DNA from: Tatumella punctata
Lineage (GTDB): Bacteria; Pseudomonadota; Gammaproteobacteria; Enterobacterales; Enterobacteriaceae
DNA: 64,000 nucleotides
Direction of reading: 5' to 3'
Assembly: GCF_039523735.1 (NCBI RefSeq)
Contig: NZ_BAAAFW010000025.1
Span: 120,788 to 184,787 of the forward strand
Shown here: in pieces, positions 32,932 to 41,648 of the stretch
How positions within the stretch are numbered: position 1 is the first letter of the stretch
Layout of the letters: every line of letters begins with the position of its first letter
Notes under the pieces: model-generated
Database searches by the model: none
What the model was told of the DNA's origin: nothing
Seen by the model: only the letters and a program-made list of their open reading frames with translations
Made by a program: the position numbers and the translations under genes

Positions 32932-33885
32932 ATGCTGAGTGCATTTAAACTGGAAGACAATCGGTTAACCCGTCTGGAAATGGAAAGTGACGATAGTCAG
33001 CTTACGTCCTCAGTCTGGATTGATTTGATTGAACCTGAAGAACAGGAACGTGACTATATTCAGGAACAGCTGGGACAGAGCCTGGCAACACGTCCTGAAC
33101 TGGAGGATATCGAAGCATCGGCACGTTTCTTCGAAGATGAAGACGGCCTGCATATCCACTCATTCTTCTTTTTTGAAGATGCAGATGATCATGCGGGTAA
33201 TGCGACCGTCGCTTTTACTATCCGTGACGGTCGTTTGTTTACGTTGCGTGAACGTGAGTTACCGGCATTCCGCTTATACCGGATGCGGGCCCGTAATCAG
33301 ACCCTGATTGACGGTAACGCGTTTGAGCTGTTACTGGACCTGTTCGAAACTAAAATCGAACAGCTGGCGGATGAGATTGAAAATATTTATACGGCGCTGG
33401 AGAAATTAAGTCGCGTCATTATGGAAGGACAGCAGGGTGAAGAATATGATGAAGCCTTGTCGCGACTGGCTGAACTGGAAGATATCGGCTGGAAAGTCCG
33501 CCTGTGTCTGATGGATACCCAGCGGGCACTGAATTTTCTGGTCAGAAAAGCCCGTTTGCCTGCCAATCAGCTTGAACAGGCCCGGGAGATTCTGCGCGAT
33601 ATAGAATCACTGCTGCCGCATAATGAATCCCTGTTCCAGAAAGTTAACTTTCTGATGCAGGCTGCGATGGGTTTTATCAGTATTGAACAAAACCGCATCA
33701 TTAAAATCTTCTCGGTAGTTTCTGTGGTTTTCCTGCCACCGACCCTGGTAGCTTCCAGCTACGGGATGAACTTTGAGTTCATGCCGGAACTGAAGTGGAG
33801 CTTCGGTTATCCCGGCGCGATTGTACTGATGATCCTTGCGGCACTGGCCCCCTACCTCTACTTTAAACGACGTAACTGGCTATAA
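32932..33885 (+). CDS. corA: Magnesium/cobalt transporter CorA
   Basis: A 317-residue pentameric Mg2+ channel. The acidic/helical cytoplasmic funnel includes SLATRPELEDIEASARFFED and LLDLFETKIEQLADEIENIY; two C-terminal membrane helices flank the signature YGMN (ASSYGMNFEF), ending in the basic KRRNWL. Start at ATG 32932 (MLSAFKLEDNRLTRLE) by family agreement; an earlier in-frame GTG would add 33 unconserved residues. Confidence 0.97.
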   Translation: MLSAFKLEDNRLTRLEMESDDSQLTSSVWIDLIEPEEQERDYIQEQLGQSLATRPELEDIEASARFFEDEDGLHIHSFFFFEDADDHAGNATVAFTIRDGRLFTLRERELPAFRLYRMRARNQTLIDGNAFELLLDLFETKIEQLADEIENIYTALEKLSRVIMEGQQGEEYDEALSRLAELEDIGWKVRLCLMDTQRALNFLVRKARLPANQLEQAREILRDIESLLPHNESLFQKVNFLMQAAMGFISIEQNRIIKIFSVVSVVFLPPTLVASSYGMNFEFMPELKWSFGYPGAIVLMILAALAPYLYFKRRNWL

Positions 33886-34032
33886 GCCCCGTTATACAGG
33901 CAGCCTGGCGGGCTGCCTGCTGTGCGCTGGTTTCACAATATTCCTCAATCCCCTGAGCTGCCAGTACCAGTACCGGATCGCCGCGGAATGTACTGGTCTG
34001 GGGCAGAGAAAGATCAGAGTCCTGCAAAAGGC

Positions 34033-34058
34033 TGCAGAGCTGTTAACGGCTCTGCAGT
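34033..34058 (-). terminator. Possible terminator of aphA
   Basis: CTGCAGAGC (34033-34041) pairs perfectly with GCTCTGCAG (34050-34058). On the minus strand it is followed by CCTTTTGC, a short U-run. It lies 18 bp after the aphA stop. Confidence 0.5.
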
Positions 34059-34076
34059 AATCGCTAAAACGAGGGA

Positions 34077-34796
34077 TCAGTATTCTGAGTCGGTAATCAC
34101 TTCTTCACCGAGATCGCCGGCTTTTGGCAGTGGTAAATAAGAAGAGTTTGCGGCCCGCAGTACCCGGATACCCCGCGCCCCGGCTTCACGGGCTGCGGTA
34201 ATATCGCTGTCTGCATCACCGTAGTAGATACGAATATTTTTCTGTTTAATCCAGCGGATTTTGGTGTTTTCACCGGCCCGAAAACCGCTGAAAATCACCG
34301 GGTTCATTTTATCCTGTGGAATAGAGAAATCCTGTTGCAGGATCCGGCTGACGGTTTCGGTGCTGGTCGGGGTTCGTGCTGTAATAAAATAGACCTGATC
34401 GCCGCGCTGTAAATGCATCTGAATCAGCTGGCGTGCAACCTGTTTGGGAATACTGAATTCATCCCAGCCATTATTCATTTTTTCCCAGAACTGCGGATTA
34501 TTCAGGTAATCATTATTGCCCGGTGAAAACATTTTCTGGCCGCGGTAAAAACCGGGTGTTGAATAAAGCACCGTATCGTCAATATCAAAACCGACCGCCA
34601 TCGGTGGACGGCCCCGTAAATTGTTCTCAATCTGTGCCACTGATACCCAGTGTATGGGTTGCCGGTGCGCCAGCCCGGCAGCAGTGATACCTGAGTATAA
34701 CGGCGTAGCGGGCTGGACCTCGCTGGCCTGAGCCAGAGGCTGCAGAACCAGCAGAGAAAGGGTACACAGAGAAAAAAGCAGTTTACGTAATCTCAT
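34077..34796 (-). CDS. aphA: Class B acid phosphatase AphA
   Basis: A 239-residue periplasmic phosphatase/phosphotransferase of the DDDD superfamily. A signal peptide (basic MRLRKLL, hydrophobic core, likely cleavage after AQA at ~24) is followed by IHWVSVAQIENNL, the nucleophile motif GFDIDDTVLYSTPGF, FWEKMNNGWDEFSIPK, FITARTP and IRIYYGDADSDITAA. Ends EEVITDSEY like E. coli AphA. It releases phosphate from nucleotides outside the cytoplasm. E. coli has aphA elsewhere; here it sits between corA and yigI, where yigF, yigG and rarD are missing. Confidence 0.95.
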   Translation of the reverse strand: MRLRKLLFSLCTLSLLVLQPLAQASEVQPATPLYSGITAAGLAHRQPIHWVSVAQIENNLRGRPPMAVGFDIDDTVLYSTPGFYRGQKMFSPGNNDYLNNPQFWEKMNNGWDEFSIPKQVARQLIQMHLQRGDQVYFITARTPTSTETVSRILQQDFSIPQDKMNPVIFSGFRAGENTKIRWIKQKNIRIYYGDADSDITAAREAGARGIRVLRAANSSYLPLPKAGDLGEEVITDSEY

Positions 34797-34924
34797 AACG
34801 GTGAGTCCTGGTATTTGTTAATGAATCAATAAGATAATGGCTATCTGATAGCATTAACGGGACACTCTGTAAAATAATTATTGCGGTTTTATGAGGTGGT
34901 TACGGTTGCCGTATTATCTGCCGG

Positions 34925-35395
34925 CTAGCCGATCAGGTAAGTTGCCGTCGCGGTAGCAATATAGTCCTGTTGTTGATTATGTAATTCGACCCGGCCGACG
35001 GCGACTTTATTACCGGCCCGGAGCAGGTGTGCGGTAGCGATAAATTTCTCTCCGCGTCCGGGACGTAAATAGTCAACCCGTAAGTCAATGGTGCCCATCC
35101 GTGAAATACGCTGACGAAGTTCTTCTTCACTGATCATATCCTGGCGGGTCAGGGCATGGTTAACACAAACCAGTCCGGCGGCCACGTCCAGCACCGAAGC
35201 AATGACACCGCCGTGCAGAATATTTTGCAGGGCATTACCCACCAGTGATGGCGCATTTTCCAGGGTCAGGATGGCCTGTTGATCATCCAGATGCTCCAGC
35301 TTCAGCCCCAGCGCCCGGTTAAAAGGCATACTGTTTACAAAGATATCACTGACCAGGGTTCTTGCCTGATGTTGTGTCAGATAACGCAGGCTCAT
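34925..35395 (-). CDS. yigI: Acyl-CoA thioesterase family protein YigI
   Basis: A 156-residue hot-dog-fold thioesterase of the PaaI/YigI type. The segment ILHGGVIASVLDVAAGLV carries the usual HGG motif, and RPGRGEKFIATAHLLRAGNK follows. It probably hydrolyses medium- or long-chain acyl-CoA, as reported for E. coli YigI. Divergent from pldA, as in E. coli. Confidence 0.92.
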   Translation of the reverse strand: MSLRYLTQHQARTLVSDIFVNSMPFNRALGLKLEHLDDQQAILTLENAPSLVGNALQNILHGGVIASVLDVAAGLVCVNHALTRQDMISEEELRQRISRMGTIDLRVDYLRPGRGEKFIATAHLLRAGNKVAVGRVELHNQQQDYIATATATYLIG

Positions 35396-35550
35396 AATTC
35401 ACCTGTGGCAGGTTATTCGGCTAAGTCATTTTCTAATATTATGCTGTTATTCATCGGCTTTCCAGGTGAATATGAGCGGCCATTTTTTGGCATTTAACGA
35501 TGTGACTGCATCGTTTTTGGTTTTTTTTTCTATCTTCGGGAGTATAGATT

Positions 35551-36429
35551 ATGCGTTTCTTTGGCTACGGAATGGCTGCTGCCTTGCTGGTGCCTGCGCT
35601 GGTACAGGCGAAGGAAGCTAAAATATGCGAGGTTCATGATAATCCCGCTGTGCGCGGCAGTATCATCGCTAACTTACTGGAAAAGCATGATAATGCTTTT
35701 TTACTGTATCCCTATGAGAGTAATTATGTGCTCTATACGGATACCAGTAATATGAACACCCCGGCCATTTCCAGCTACCGCTGGGCAGATAAAGCGAATA
35801 AAGATGAATTAAAATTTCAGCTGAGCCTGGCGTTCCCTCTCTGGCGCGGGATTGCCGGTGACAATTCGGTACTGGCAATGTCTTATACTCAACGCTCGTG
35901 GTGGCAGATTTCAAATACCAAAGCGTCGTCACCGTTTCGCGAAACAAACTATGAACCACAGCTTTTTGTTGGCTGGGCAACAGATTACCGGTTGGGTAAC
36001 TGGACATTACGTGATGTGGAACTGGGTTTCAATCATCAGTCCAATGGCCGGAGCGACCCGACTTCACGTAGCTGGAACCGGGTATATGCCCGTTTGATGG
36101 CAAAAAATGGTAATATGCTGGCAGAGATCAAGCCCTGGTATCGTATTCCCGAAAGTGCGGGCAGTGACGATAATCCGGACATTACTAAGTATATGGGCTA
36201 TTACCGGGCGAAACTCGGGTATATGCTGGGTGACAGTATCTTCAGTATTGAAGGCAACTATAACTGGAACACCGGTTTCGGTGGCGCCTTACTTGGCTGG
36301 AGTTATCCGGTCACAGAGCATGTGCGTTTCTATACTCAGCTGTTTAGCGGTTATGGTGAGTCACTGATTGATTACAATCACCGCCAGACCAGGATTGGCG
36401 TCGGTTTTACTTTAAATGATTTATTCTGA
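35551..36429 (+). CDS. pldA: Outer membrane phospholipase A
   Basis: A 292-residue outer-membrane beta-barrel enzyme that cleaves mislocalised phospholipids. The signal peptide runs to ~residue 20 (ALVQA-KEA). The catalytic pair lies in ELGFNHQSNGRSDPTSRSWN (His and Ser), with the Asn in the same region. The protein ends with an aromatic residue, F, typical of Omp insertion. A GGGAG ribosome site precedes the ATG. Confidence 0.96.
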   Translation: MRFFGYGMAAALLVPALVQAKEAKICEVHDNPAVRGSIIANLLEKHDNAFLLYPYESNYVLYTDTSNMNTPAISSYRWADKANKDELKFQLSLAFPLWRGIAGDNSVLAMSYTQRSWWQISNTKASSPFRETNYEPQLFVGWATDYRLGNWTLRDVELGFNHQSNGRSDPTSRSWNRVYARLMAKNGNMLAEIKPWYRIPESAGSDDNPDITKYMGYYRAKLGYMLGDSIFSIEGNYNWNTGFGGALLGWSYPVTEHVRFYTQLFSGYGESLIDYNHRQTRIGVGFTLNDLF

Positions 36430-36448
36430 TTAAGAGCGCAGGAAATTT

Positions 36449-38272
36449 GTGACAACATCGGCAGTTATTCCGCAGCAGGATCATGCTCAGCAAATCCTGC
36501 GGGATATTTTTGGTTATCAGCACTTTCGCCCCGGCCAGCAAACCATCATTCAGGCATCTCTTGACGGACAGGACTGCCTGGTGGTTATGCCAACCGGTGG
36601 CGGGAAGTCGCTGTGCTATCAGATCCCTGCGCTGGTTAGCGAAGGTCTGACGCTGGTGGTATCCCCGCTGATCTCCCTGATGAAAGATCAGGTCGATCAG
36701 TTACTGGCAAATGGTGTCATGGCTGCCAGCCTTAACTCTTCTCAGACCCGCGAGCAGCAACAGCAAATTTATGCTGACTGTCGGCAGGGGCGGATAAAAT
36801 TACTGTATGTCGCGCCTGAGCGTCTGATGATGGACAGCTTTCTTGATGCACTTAGCCAGTGGCAACCGGTGATGCTGGCGGTCGATGAAGCCCACTGTAT
36901 CTCACAATGGGGACATGACTTCCGCCCGGAATATGGTGCGCTTGGGGTATTGCGACAGCGTTTTCCGCAACTGCGGATTATGGCTCTGACCGCGACAGCC
37001 GATAACGCGACCCGCCATGATATTCTGCAACAGTTGCAGTTGCAGGACCCGCTGATCCAAATCAGTAGTTTTGACCGCCCGAATATCCGCTATACGCTGC
37101 TGGAAAAGTACAAACCGACCGAACAATTACTGCGTTATGTTCAGGATCAGCGCGGTAAGAGCGGTATCATTTATTGTAACAGCCGCGCTAAAGTTGAAGA
37201 CACGGCAGCACGCTTACAAAGCCGCGGGATCAGTGCCGGTGCCTATCATGCCGGACTGGATGTGCAGCAACGTGCCAGCGTCCAGGAAGCATTTCAGCGT
37301 GACGATCTGCAACTGGTAGTGGCTACGGTGGCTTTCGGGATGGGGATTAATAAGCCGAATGTCCGTTTTGTGGTGCATTTTGATATCCCGCGTAATATCG
37401 AATCCTATTATCAGGAAACCGGTCGTGCAGGCCGTGACGGTCTGCCTGCTGAAGCGATGATGCTGTATGATCCCGCCGATATGGCCTGGCTGCGACGCTG
37501 CCTGGAAGAAAAACCGCCGGGCGCGATGCTGGATATTGAACGCCATAAACTTAATGCGATGGGTGCTTTTGCTGAAGCACAGACCTGCCGCCGTCTGGTA
37601 CTGCTGAATTACTTTGATGAAGGGCGACAGCAGCCGTGTGGTAACTGCGATATCTGTCTGGACCCGCCGAGGCGTTATGACGGACTGGTGGATGCACAAA
37701 AAGCCTTATCCGCTATTTACCGGGCAGGACAACGCTTCGGTATGGGCTATATTGTGGAACTACTGCGTGGTGCGGCCAGCCAGCGTATTAAGGATAACGG
37801 ACATGATAAATTGCCGGTATACGGCATCGGGCGTGAACAATCCCATGAACATTGGGTCAGTGTATTACGCCAGCTGATCCATCTGGGTCTGGTGACCCAG
37901 AACATCAGTCAGCATTCTGCGCTGCAGCTGACCGAGGCGGCCAGACCGGTATTGCGCAGTGAACATCCGCTGATGCTTGCGGTGCCGCGCGTGGTGGCCC
38001 TGAAACCCCGCCAGGGAATGAGCAGGGTGCCCGGAGGCAATTATGACCGTAAGTTATTTGCCAGACTCAGGAAATTACGTAAAACCATTGCTGACGAAGA
38101 GAGTATTCCCCCTTATGTGGTGTTCAATGACGCGACATTAATCGAAATGGCGGAACTGTTACCGGTTTCCGCTTCTGAAATGCTGAGTGTAAATGGTATT
38201 GGTCAGCGAAAACTGGAACGTTTCGGCCAGCCCTTTATGCAGATGATTAAACAACATCTCAGCGATTTGTAA
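36449..38272 (+). CDS. recQ: ATP-dependent DNA helicase RecQ
   Basis: A 607-residue superfamily 2 helicase acting in RecF-type recombination and fork repair. Motifs: FRPGQQTIIQ, MPTGGGKSLCYQ (Walker A), DEAHCISQWGHDFRPEY (DEAH and RecQ loop), ALTATAD and QETGRAGRDG. The zinc site CRRLVLLNYF..CGNCDIC, winged-helix and C-terminal HRDC domain (from ~530) are intact. The start is GTG at 36449 with AGGAAA before it, 19 bp after pldA. Confidence 0.96.
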   Translation: MTTSAVIPQQDHAQQILRDIFGYQHFRPGQQTIIQASLDGQDCLVVMPTGGGKSLCYQIPALVSEGLTLVVSPLISLMKDQVDQLLANGVMAASLNSSQTREQQQQIYADCRQGRIKLLYVAPERLMMDSFLDALSQWQPVMLAVDEAHCISQWGHDFRPEYGALGVLRQRFPQLRIMALTATADNATRHDILQQLQLQDPLIQISSFDRPNIRYTLLEKYKPTEQLLRYVQDQRGKSGIIYCNSRAKVEDTAARLQSRGISAGAYHAGLDVQQRASVQEAFQRDDLQLVVATVAFGMGINKPNVRFVVHFDIPRNIESYYQETGRAGRDGLPAEAMMLYDPADMAWLRRCLEEKPPGAMLDIERHKLNAMGAFAEAQTCRRLVLLNYFDEGRQQPCGNCDICLDPPRRYDGLVDAQKALSAIYRAGQRFGMGYIVELLRGAASQRIKDNGHDKLPVYGIGREQSHEHWVSVLRQLIHLGLVTQNISQHSALQLTEAARPVLRSEHPLMLAVPRVVALKPRQGMSRVPGGNYDRKLFARLRKLRKTIADEESIPPYVVFNDATLIEMAELLPVSASEMLSVNGIGQRKLERFGQPFMQMIKQHLSDL

Positions 38273-38313
38273 TCTGTCCCTGTTTTTCTTTCTTTATCTG
38301 AGGAGTTTCCGGC

Positions 38314-38937
38314 ATGTTAATGTCGTTTCTGACTCTGGCGCTTGTGCAGTTGCTGGCACTGATGAGCCCGGGTCCTGATTTCTTTTTTATTTCACAAACT
38401 GCCGTCAGCCGTTCTTCACGTGATGCGTTGATGGGGGTTCTCGGTGTGACACTGGGGGTGGCTATCTGGGCAGCGGTGGCACTGCTGGGACTGAATCTGT
38501 TGCTGGCAAAAATGGCCTGGCTGCATCAGCTGATTATGCTGGGCGGCGGGCTGTATCTGTTATGGATGGGCTGGCAATTATTATGCTCTGCACGGCGTCA
38601 GCATTTACAGCCGGACAGGGTTCAGCCGGCACCGGTGCTGGCGAAGCAGGGGCGAACGTTCCTCAAGGGGTTACTGACTAACCTGTCGAATCCAAAAGTT
38701 GTGATCTATTTTGGCAGTGTTTTTTCGCTGTTTGTCGGTGATGATGTCAGCACTATGCAGCGCTGGGGCATTTATGCACTGATCCTGCTGGAAACACTGG
38801 GGTGGTTTACACTGGTAGCGACGGTATTTGCCTTACCATGGATGCGCCGCAAATATCAGCAACTGGCGAAATGGCTGGATGGTGCCGGCGGAATACTGTT
38901 TACAGCCTTTGGCCTGCACTTAATCATATCCGGTTAA
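38314..38937 (+). CDS. rhtC: Threonine efflux protein RhtC
   Basis: A 207-residue LysE/RhtB-family inner-membrane exporter with six hydrophobic segments. N-terminal ALMSPGPDFFFISQTAVSRS and the loop GLLTNLSNPKVVIYFGSVFS are typical of RhtC, which exports threonine. It follows recQ and faces the convergent paralogue rhtB. Confidence 0.94.
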   Translation: MLMSFLTLALVQLLALMSPGPDFFFISQTAVSRSSRDALMGVLGVTLGVAIWAAVALLGLNLLLAKMAWLHQLIMLGGGLYLLWMGWQLLCSARRQHLQPDRVQPAPVLAKQGRTFLKGLLTNLSNPKVVIYFGSVFSLFVGDDVSTMQRWGIYALILLETLGWFTLVATVFALPWMRRKYQQLAKWLDGAGGILFTAFGLHLIISG

Positions 38938-38977
38938 ACCCGCTGCCGGGCCGTGAAGGTACGGACCCGGCAGATAA

Positions 38978-39601
38978 TTAATGGCTGTGTCGTGCAGTTG
39001 CCAGTACGACCCCGATAGCAATAAAAACACTGCCAAAAATACGGTTCAGTAACTGCATTTGATGCGGGCCACGTATCCAGCGTGAAATACGGGTCGACAG
39101 TAACGCGTAACCCTGCATGACCAGAATATCCACACTGATAGTGGTCAGGCCCAGCACCAGATATTGCAGCATTTGGGGCTGATGGGGAATGATAAACTGT
39201 GGAAACAGCGCTGCCAGAAACACAATACTTTTCGGATTGGTCAGATTTACCAGCACCGCCCGTTTAAATACTCTGCCGCGGGATGTTGCTTTCGCCACCG
39301 CATTCAGGTCAATAGCACCTTTGGTTCTCCATTGCTGTATCCCTAACCAGATAAGATAAGCAGCACCGGCCCATTTCAGGATTTCAAAAGCGATTAATGA
39401 ATGAGAAAATAAAGCACCAAGGCCGATACCGACTAACAGAATATGGGTGGCGAGGCCAACTTGTAATCCGGCAATAGAAATCTGAGTGCCCCTGAAACCA
39501 TGGCTGATACCGGTACTCATGGTATTAATGGCTCCGGAACCAGGGGAAAGGCTTAACAGGGTAGTGGTCAGCAGGTAGGTGATCCACCAGTCAAAGGTCA
39601 T
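38978..39601 (-). CDS. rhtB: Homoserine/homoserine lactone efflux protein RhtB
   Basis: A 207-residue LysE-family exporter with six hydrophobic segments. SLSPGSGAINTMSTGISHG and LVNLTNPKSIVFLAALFPQF distinguish it as RhtB. The ATG at 39601 (MTFDWWITYLLTTT) matches E. coli; upstream in-frame extension across the promoter region is not conserved. Divergent from pldB. Confidence 0.95.
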   Translation of the reverse strand: MTFDWWITYLLTTTLLSLSPGSGAINTMSTGISHGFRGTQISIAGLQVGLATHILLVGIGLGALFSHSLIAFEILKWAGAAYLIWLGIQQWRTKGAIDLNAVAKATSRGRVFKRAVLVNLTNPKSIVFLAALFPQFIIPHQPQMLQYLVLGLTTISVDILVMQGYALLSTRISRWIRGPHQMQLLNRIFGSVFIAIGVVLATARHSH

Positions 39602-39713
39602 TGATGTCGCTCCAGTCTTCAGCAGAGAAACAACAGAATACGTTATAATTCCATCAGACGATACCGGGATTTCAGCCGTTTTCCAGACCACAGAAAACGC
39701 CGAAGGGAGAGTA

Positions 39714-40709
39714 ATGAAACAGCTTACGCAACGCTGGTTGCACCGTGAAAAAGAGTTTTCGGCGTTTGTTACCGGTCCTTTGCTCCACTTCTGGCGTCGC
39801 CGCCAGGAGAAATCATTTACCGGCACTGGCGGGCTGAATATCCGCTATGTCAGTTTCACATCCCCGCAACACCATAAAGCGATTATGGTTTCCCCCGGGC
39901 GGATTGAGAGTTACGTCAAATACCCTGAAGTGGCTTATGATCTGTTTCAGTGTGGCTACGATGTCTTTATTATCGATCACCGGGGGCAGGGCTTATCGGA
40001 CCGTATGCTGGAAGATACCCATCGCGGGCACGTAGAGAATTTTTCTGACTACGTGGATGACCTGCATAAGTTCTGGCAGATCACTCTTTCCGATACGCGT
40101 TATCAGCAAAAGTTTGCGCTATCCCATTCTATGGGGGGCGCGATTCTGGCATTGTTACTGCGCCGTCACCCTGAACTGGTTGATGCAGCAGCATTACTGG
40201 CTCCGATGTTTGGCATAGTGCTGCCGATGCCTGAGTGGATGGCAGAACGAATTCTTAACTGGACCGAAACCCGGTCGGGATTACGTGAAGGGTTTGCTCT
40301 GGGTACGGGGCGCTGGCATGCGCCGCCCTTTGCCGTAAATACGCTGACCCACAGCCGGGTCCGCTACCAGCGTAACTTACGTTTTTATGCTGATGAACCG
40401 GCATTACAGGTCGGCGGGCCGACGGCACACTGGGTACGGGAAAGTCTTAATGCCGGACATGAAATTCTGCGCGATGCTGCACAGATCACTACACCGATGC
40501 TGATCATTCAGGCCGAAGAAGATCTGGTGGTGGAAAATCAGGCGCAGGATCAATTCTGTGAATTACGACGGCTTGCGGGGATCCCTTGTGAAGGGGAAGC
40601 GCCGCAGGTTATCAGTGGTGCACGCCATGAAATATTATTCGAAAAAGATGAAATGCGGGCGCGGGCACTGAATCTTGCGGTCAGCTATTTTGACCGGTTT
40701 GGATGTTAA
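39714..40709 (+). CDS. pldB: Lysophospholipase L2
   Basis: A 331-residue alpha/beta hydrolase that degrades lysophospholipids at the inner membrane. It shows SPGRIESYVKYPEVAYDLF, FIIDHRGQGLSDR, the nucleophile elbow LSHSMGGAIL and the C-terminal His in SGARHEILFEKDEMR. The ATG at 39714 has AGGGAGA at 39703-39709; reading further upstream is unlikely because rhtB's start lies there on the other strand. Confidence 0.95.
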   Translation: MKQLTQRWLHREKEFSAFVTGPLLHFWRRRQEKSFTGTGGLNIRYVSFTSPQHHKAIMVSPGRIESYVKYPEVAYDLFQCGYDVFIIDHRGQGLSDRMLEDTHRGHVENFSDYVDDLHKFWQITLSDTRYQQKFALSHSMGGAILALLLRRHPELVDAAALLAPMFGIVLPMPEWMAERILNWTETRSGLREGFALGTGRWHAPPFAVNTLTHSRVRYQRNLRFYADEPALQVGGPTAHWVRESLNAGHEILRDAAQITTPMLIIQAEEDLVVENQAQDQFCELRRLAGIPCEGEAPQVISGARHEILFEKDEMRARALNLAVSYFDRFGC

Positions 40710-40773
40710 TCATCGACGATAGCCATACCTTACCTCCGAAAACTCCGGTCTGACGTTAATTAAAGAGGTTTTC

Positions 40774-41574
40774 ATGTACCATATTGTTGCTTCCGACCTG
40801 GATGGAACGCTACTTTCTCCTGATCACTCTTTGTCTGCTTACACCCGTGATACCTTGCAGAAGTTAACCCGTAAAGGGGTTCATTTTGTGTTTGCTACCG
40901 GCCGCCATCATATTGATGTCGCGCAGATGCGGCAGAAGCTGGGTATCGAAGCTTATATGATCACGTCGAACGGAGCGAGGGTACATGACCTTGCGGGTAA
41001 CCTGATTTTTGCCCATAACCTGGACCCGGCGATTGCGTCAGAGCTGTACCGCCTGAAATATACCTCGGATGATATTCTGACTCAGGTTTATCGCAATGAT
41101 GACTGGTATATCAGTCGGCATAGCGAAAAAGAGCGTGAATTCCTCCGTGAGTCGGAGTTTAATTATCAGATATTTCAGCCTGACGGGCTGGCGACTGATG
41201 GTATCAGTAAAGTCTTTTTTACCTGTGATCAGCATCAGACACTGGCTGAGCTTGAGCTGGCGATTATTGCCCGCTGGGGCGACCGGGTTAATGTGAGTTT
41301 CTCCCTGCCCGGCTGTCTGGAAGTGATGGCCGGAGGTGTCTCAAAAGGCCATGCGCTGGATGAAGTGGCAAGACGGTTAGGTTATAACCTGCAGGACTGT
41401 ATCGCGTTTGGTGACGGGATGAACGATAAAGAAATGCTGAGCATGGCAGGCAAAGGCTGCATTATGCAAAATGCCCATCAGCGGCTACCTTCGCTGCTGA
41501 CCGGGCTGGAAGTGATTGGCAGTAATGCGGAAGATGCGGTTCCCCGTTATTTAGAAAAGCTGTACAGCGACTGA
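40774..41574 (+). CDS. yigL: HAD phosphatase YigL
   Basis: A 266-residue Cof-type HAD-IIB phosphatase. Motif I is VASDLDGTLLSPD, motif II ITSNGARVHD and motif IV FGDGMNDKEML. E. coli YigL dephosphorylates pyridoxal phosphate and sugar phosphates and takes part in the SgrS response to glucose-phosphate stress. Follows pldB as in E. coli. Confidence 0.95.
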   Translation: MYHIVASDLDGTLLSPDHSLSAYTRDTLQKLTRKGVHFVFATGRHHIDVAQMRQKLGIEAYMITSNGARVHDLAGNLIFAHNLDPAIASELYRLKYTSDDILTQVYRNDDWYISRHSEKEREFLRESEFNYQIFQPDGLATDGISKVFFTCDQHQTLAELELAIIARWGDRVNVSFSLPGCLEVMAGGVSKGHALDEVARRLGYNLQDCIAFGDGMNDKEMLSMAGKGCIMQNAHQRLPSLLTGLEVIGSNAEDAVPRYLEKLYSD

Positions 41575-41585
41575 TCCTTCCTGCC

Positions 41586-41623
41586 ATCGCCCGGGCAAGT
41601 CCTGACCGGACTGTCCGGGCGAT
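41586..41623. terminator. Hairpin between convergent yigL and glpT
   Basis: ATCGCCCGG (41586-41594) pairs with CCGGGCGAT (41615-41623), with further partial pairing inside. Neither strand has a T-run, so intrinsic termination is doubtful. Confidence 0.35.
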
Positions 41624-41648
41624 AGAGTGCCTCTCCGCAGTATGATTT

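Noticed and set aside
33897..33919. CAGGCAGCC/GGCTGCCTG hairpin as corA terminator
   Set aside because: The stem is good but no T-run follows on either strand; kept only as an observation.
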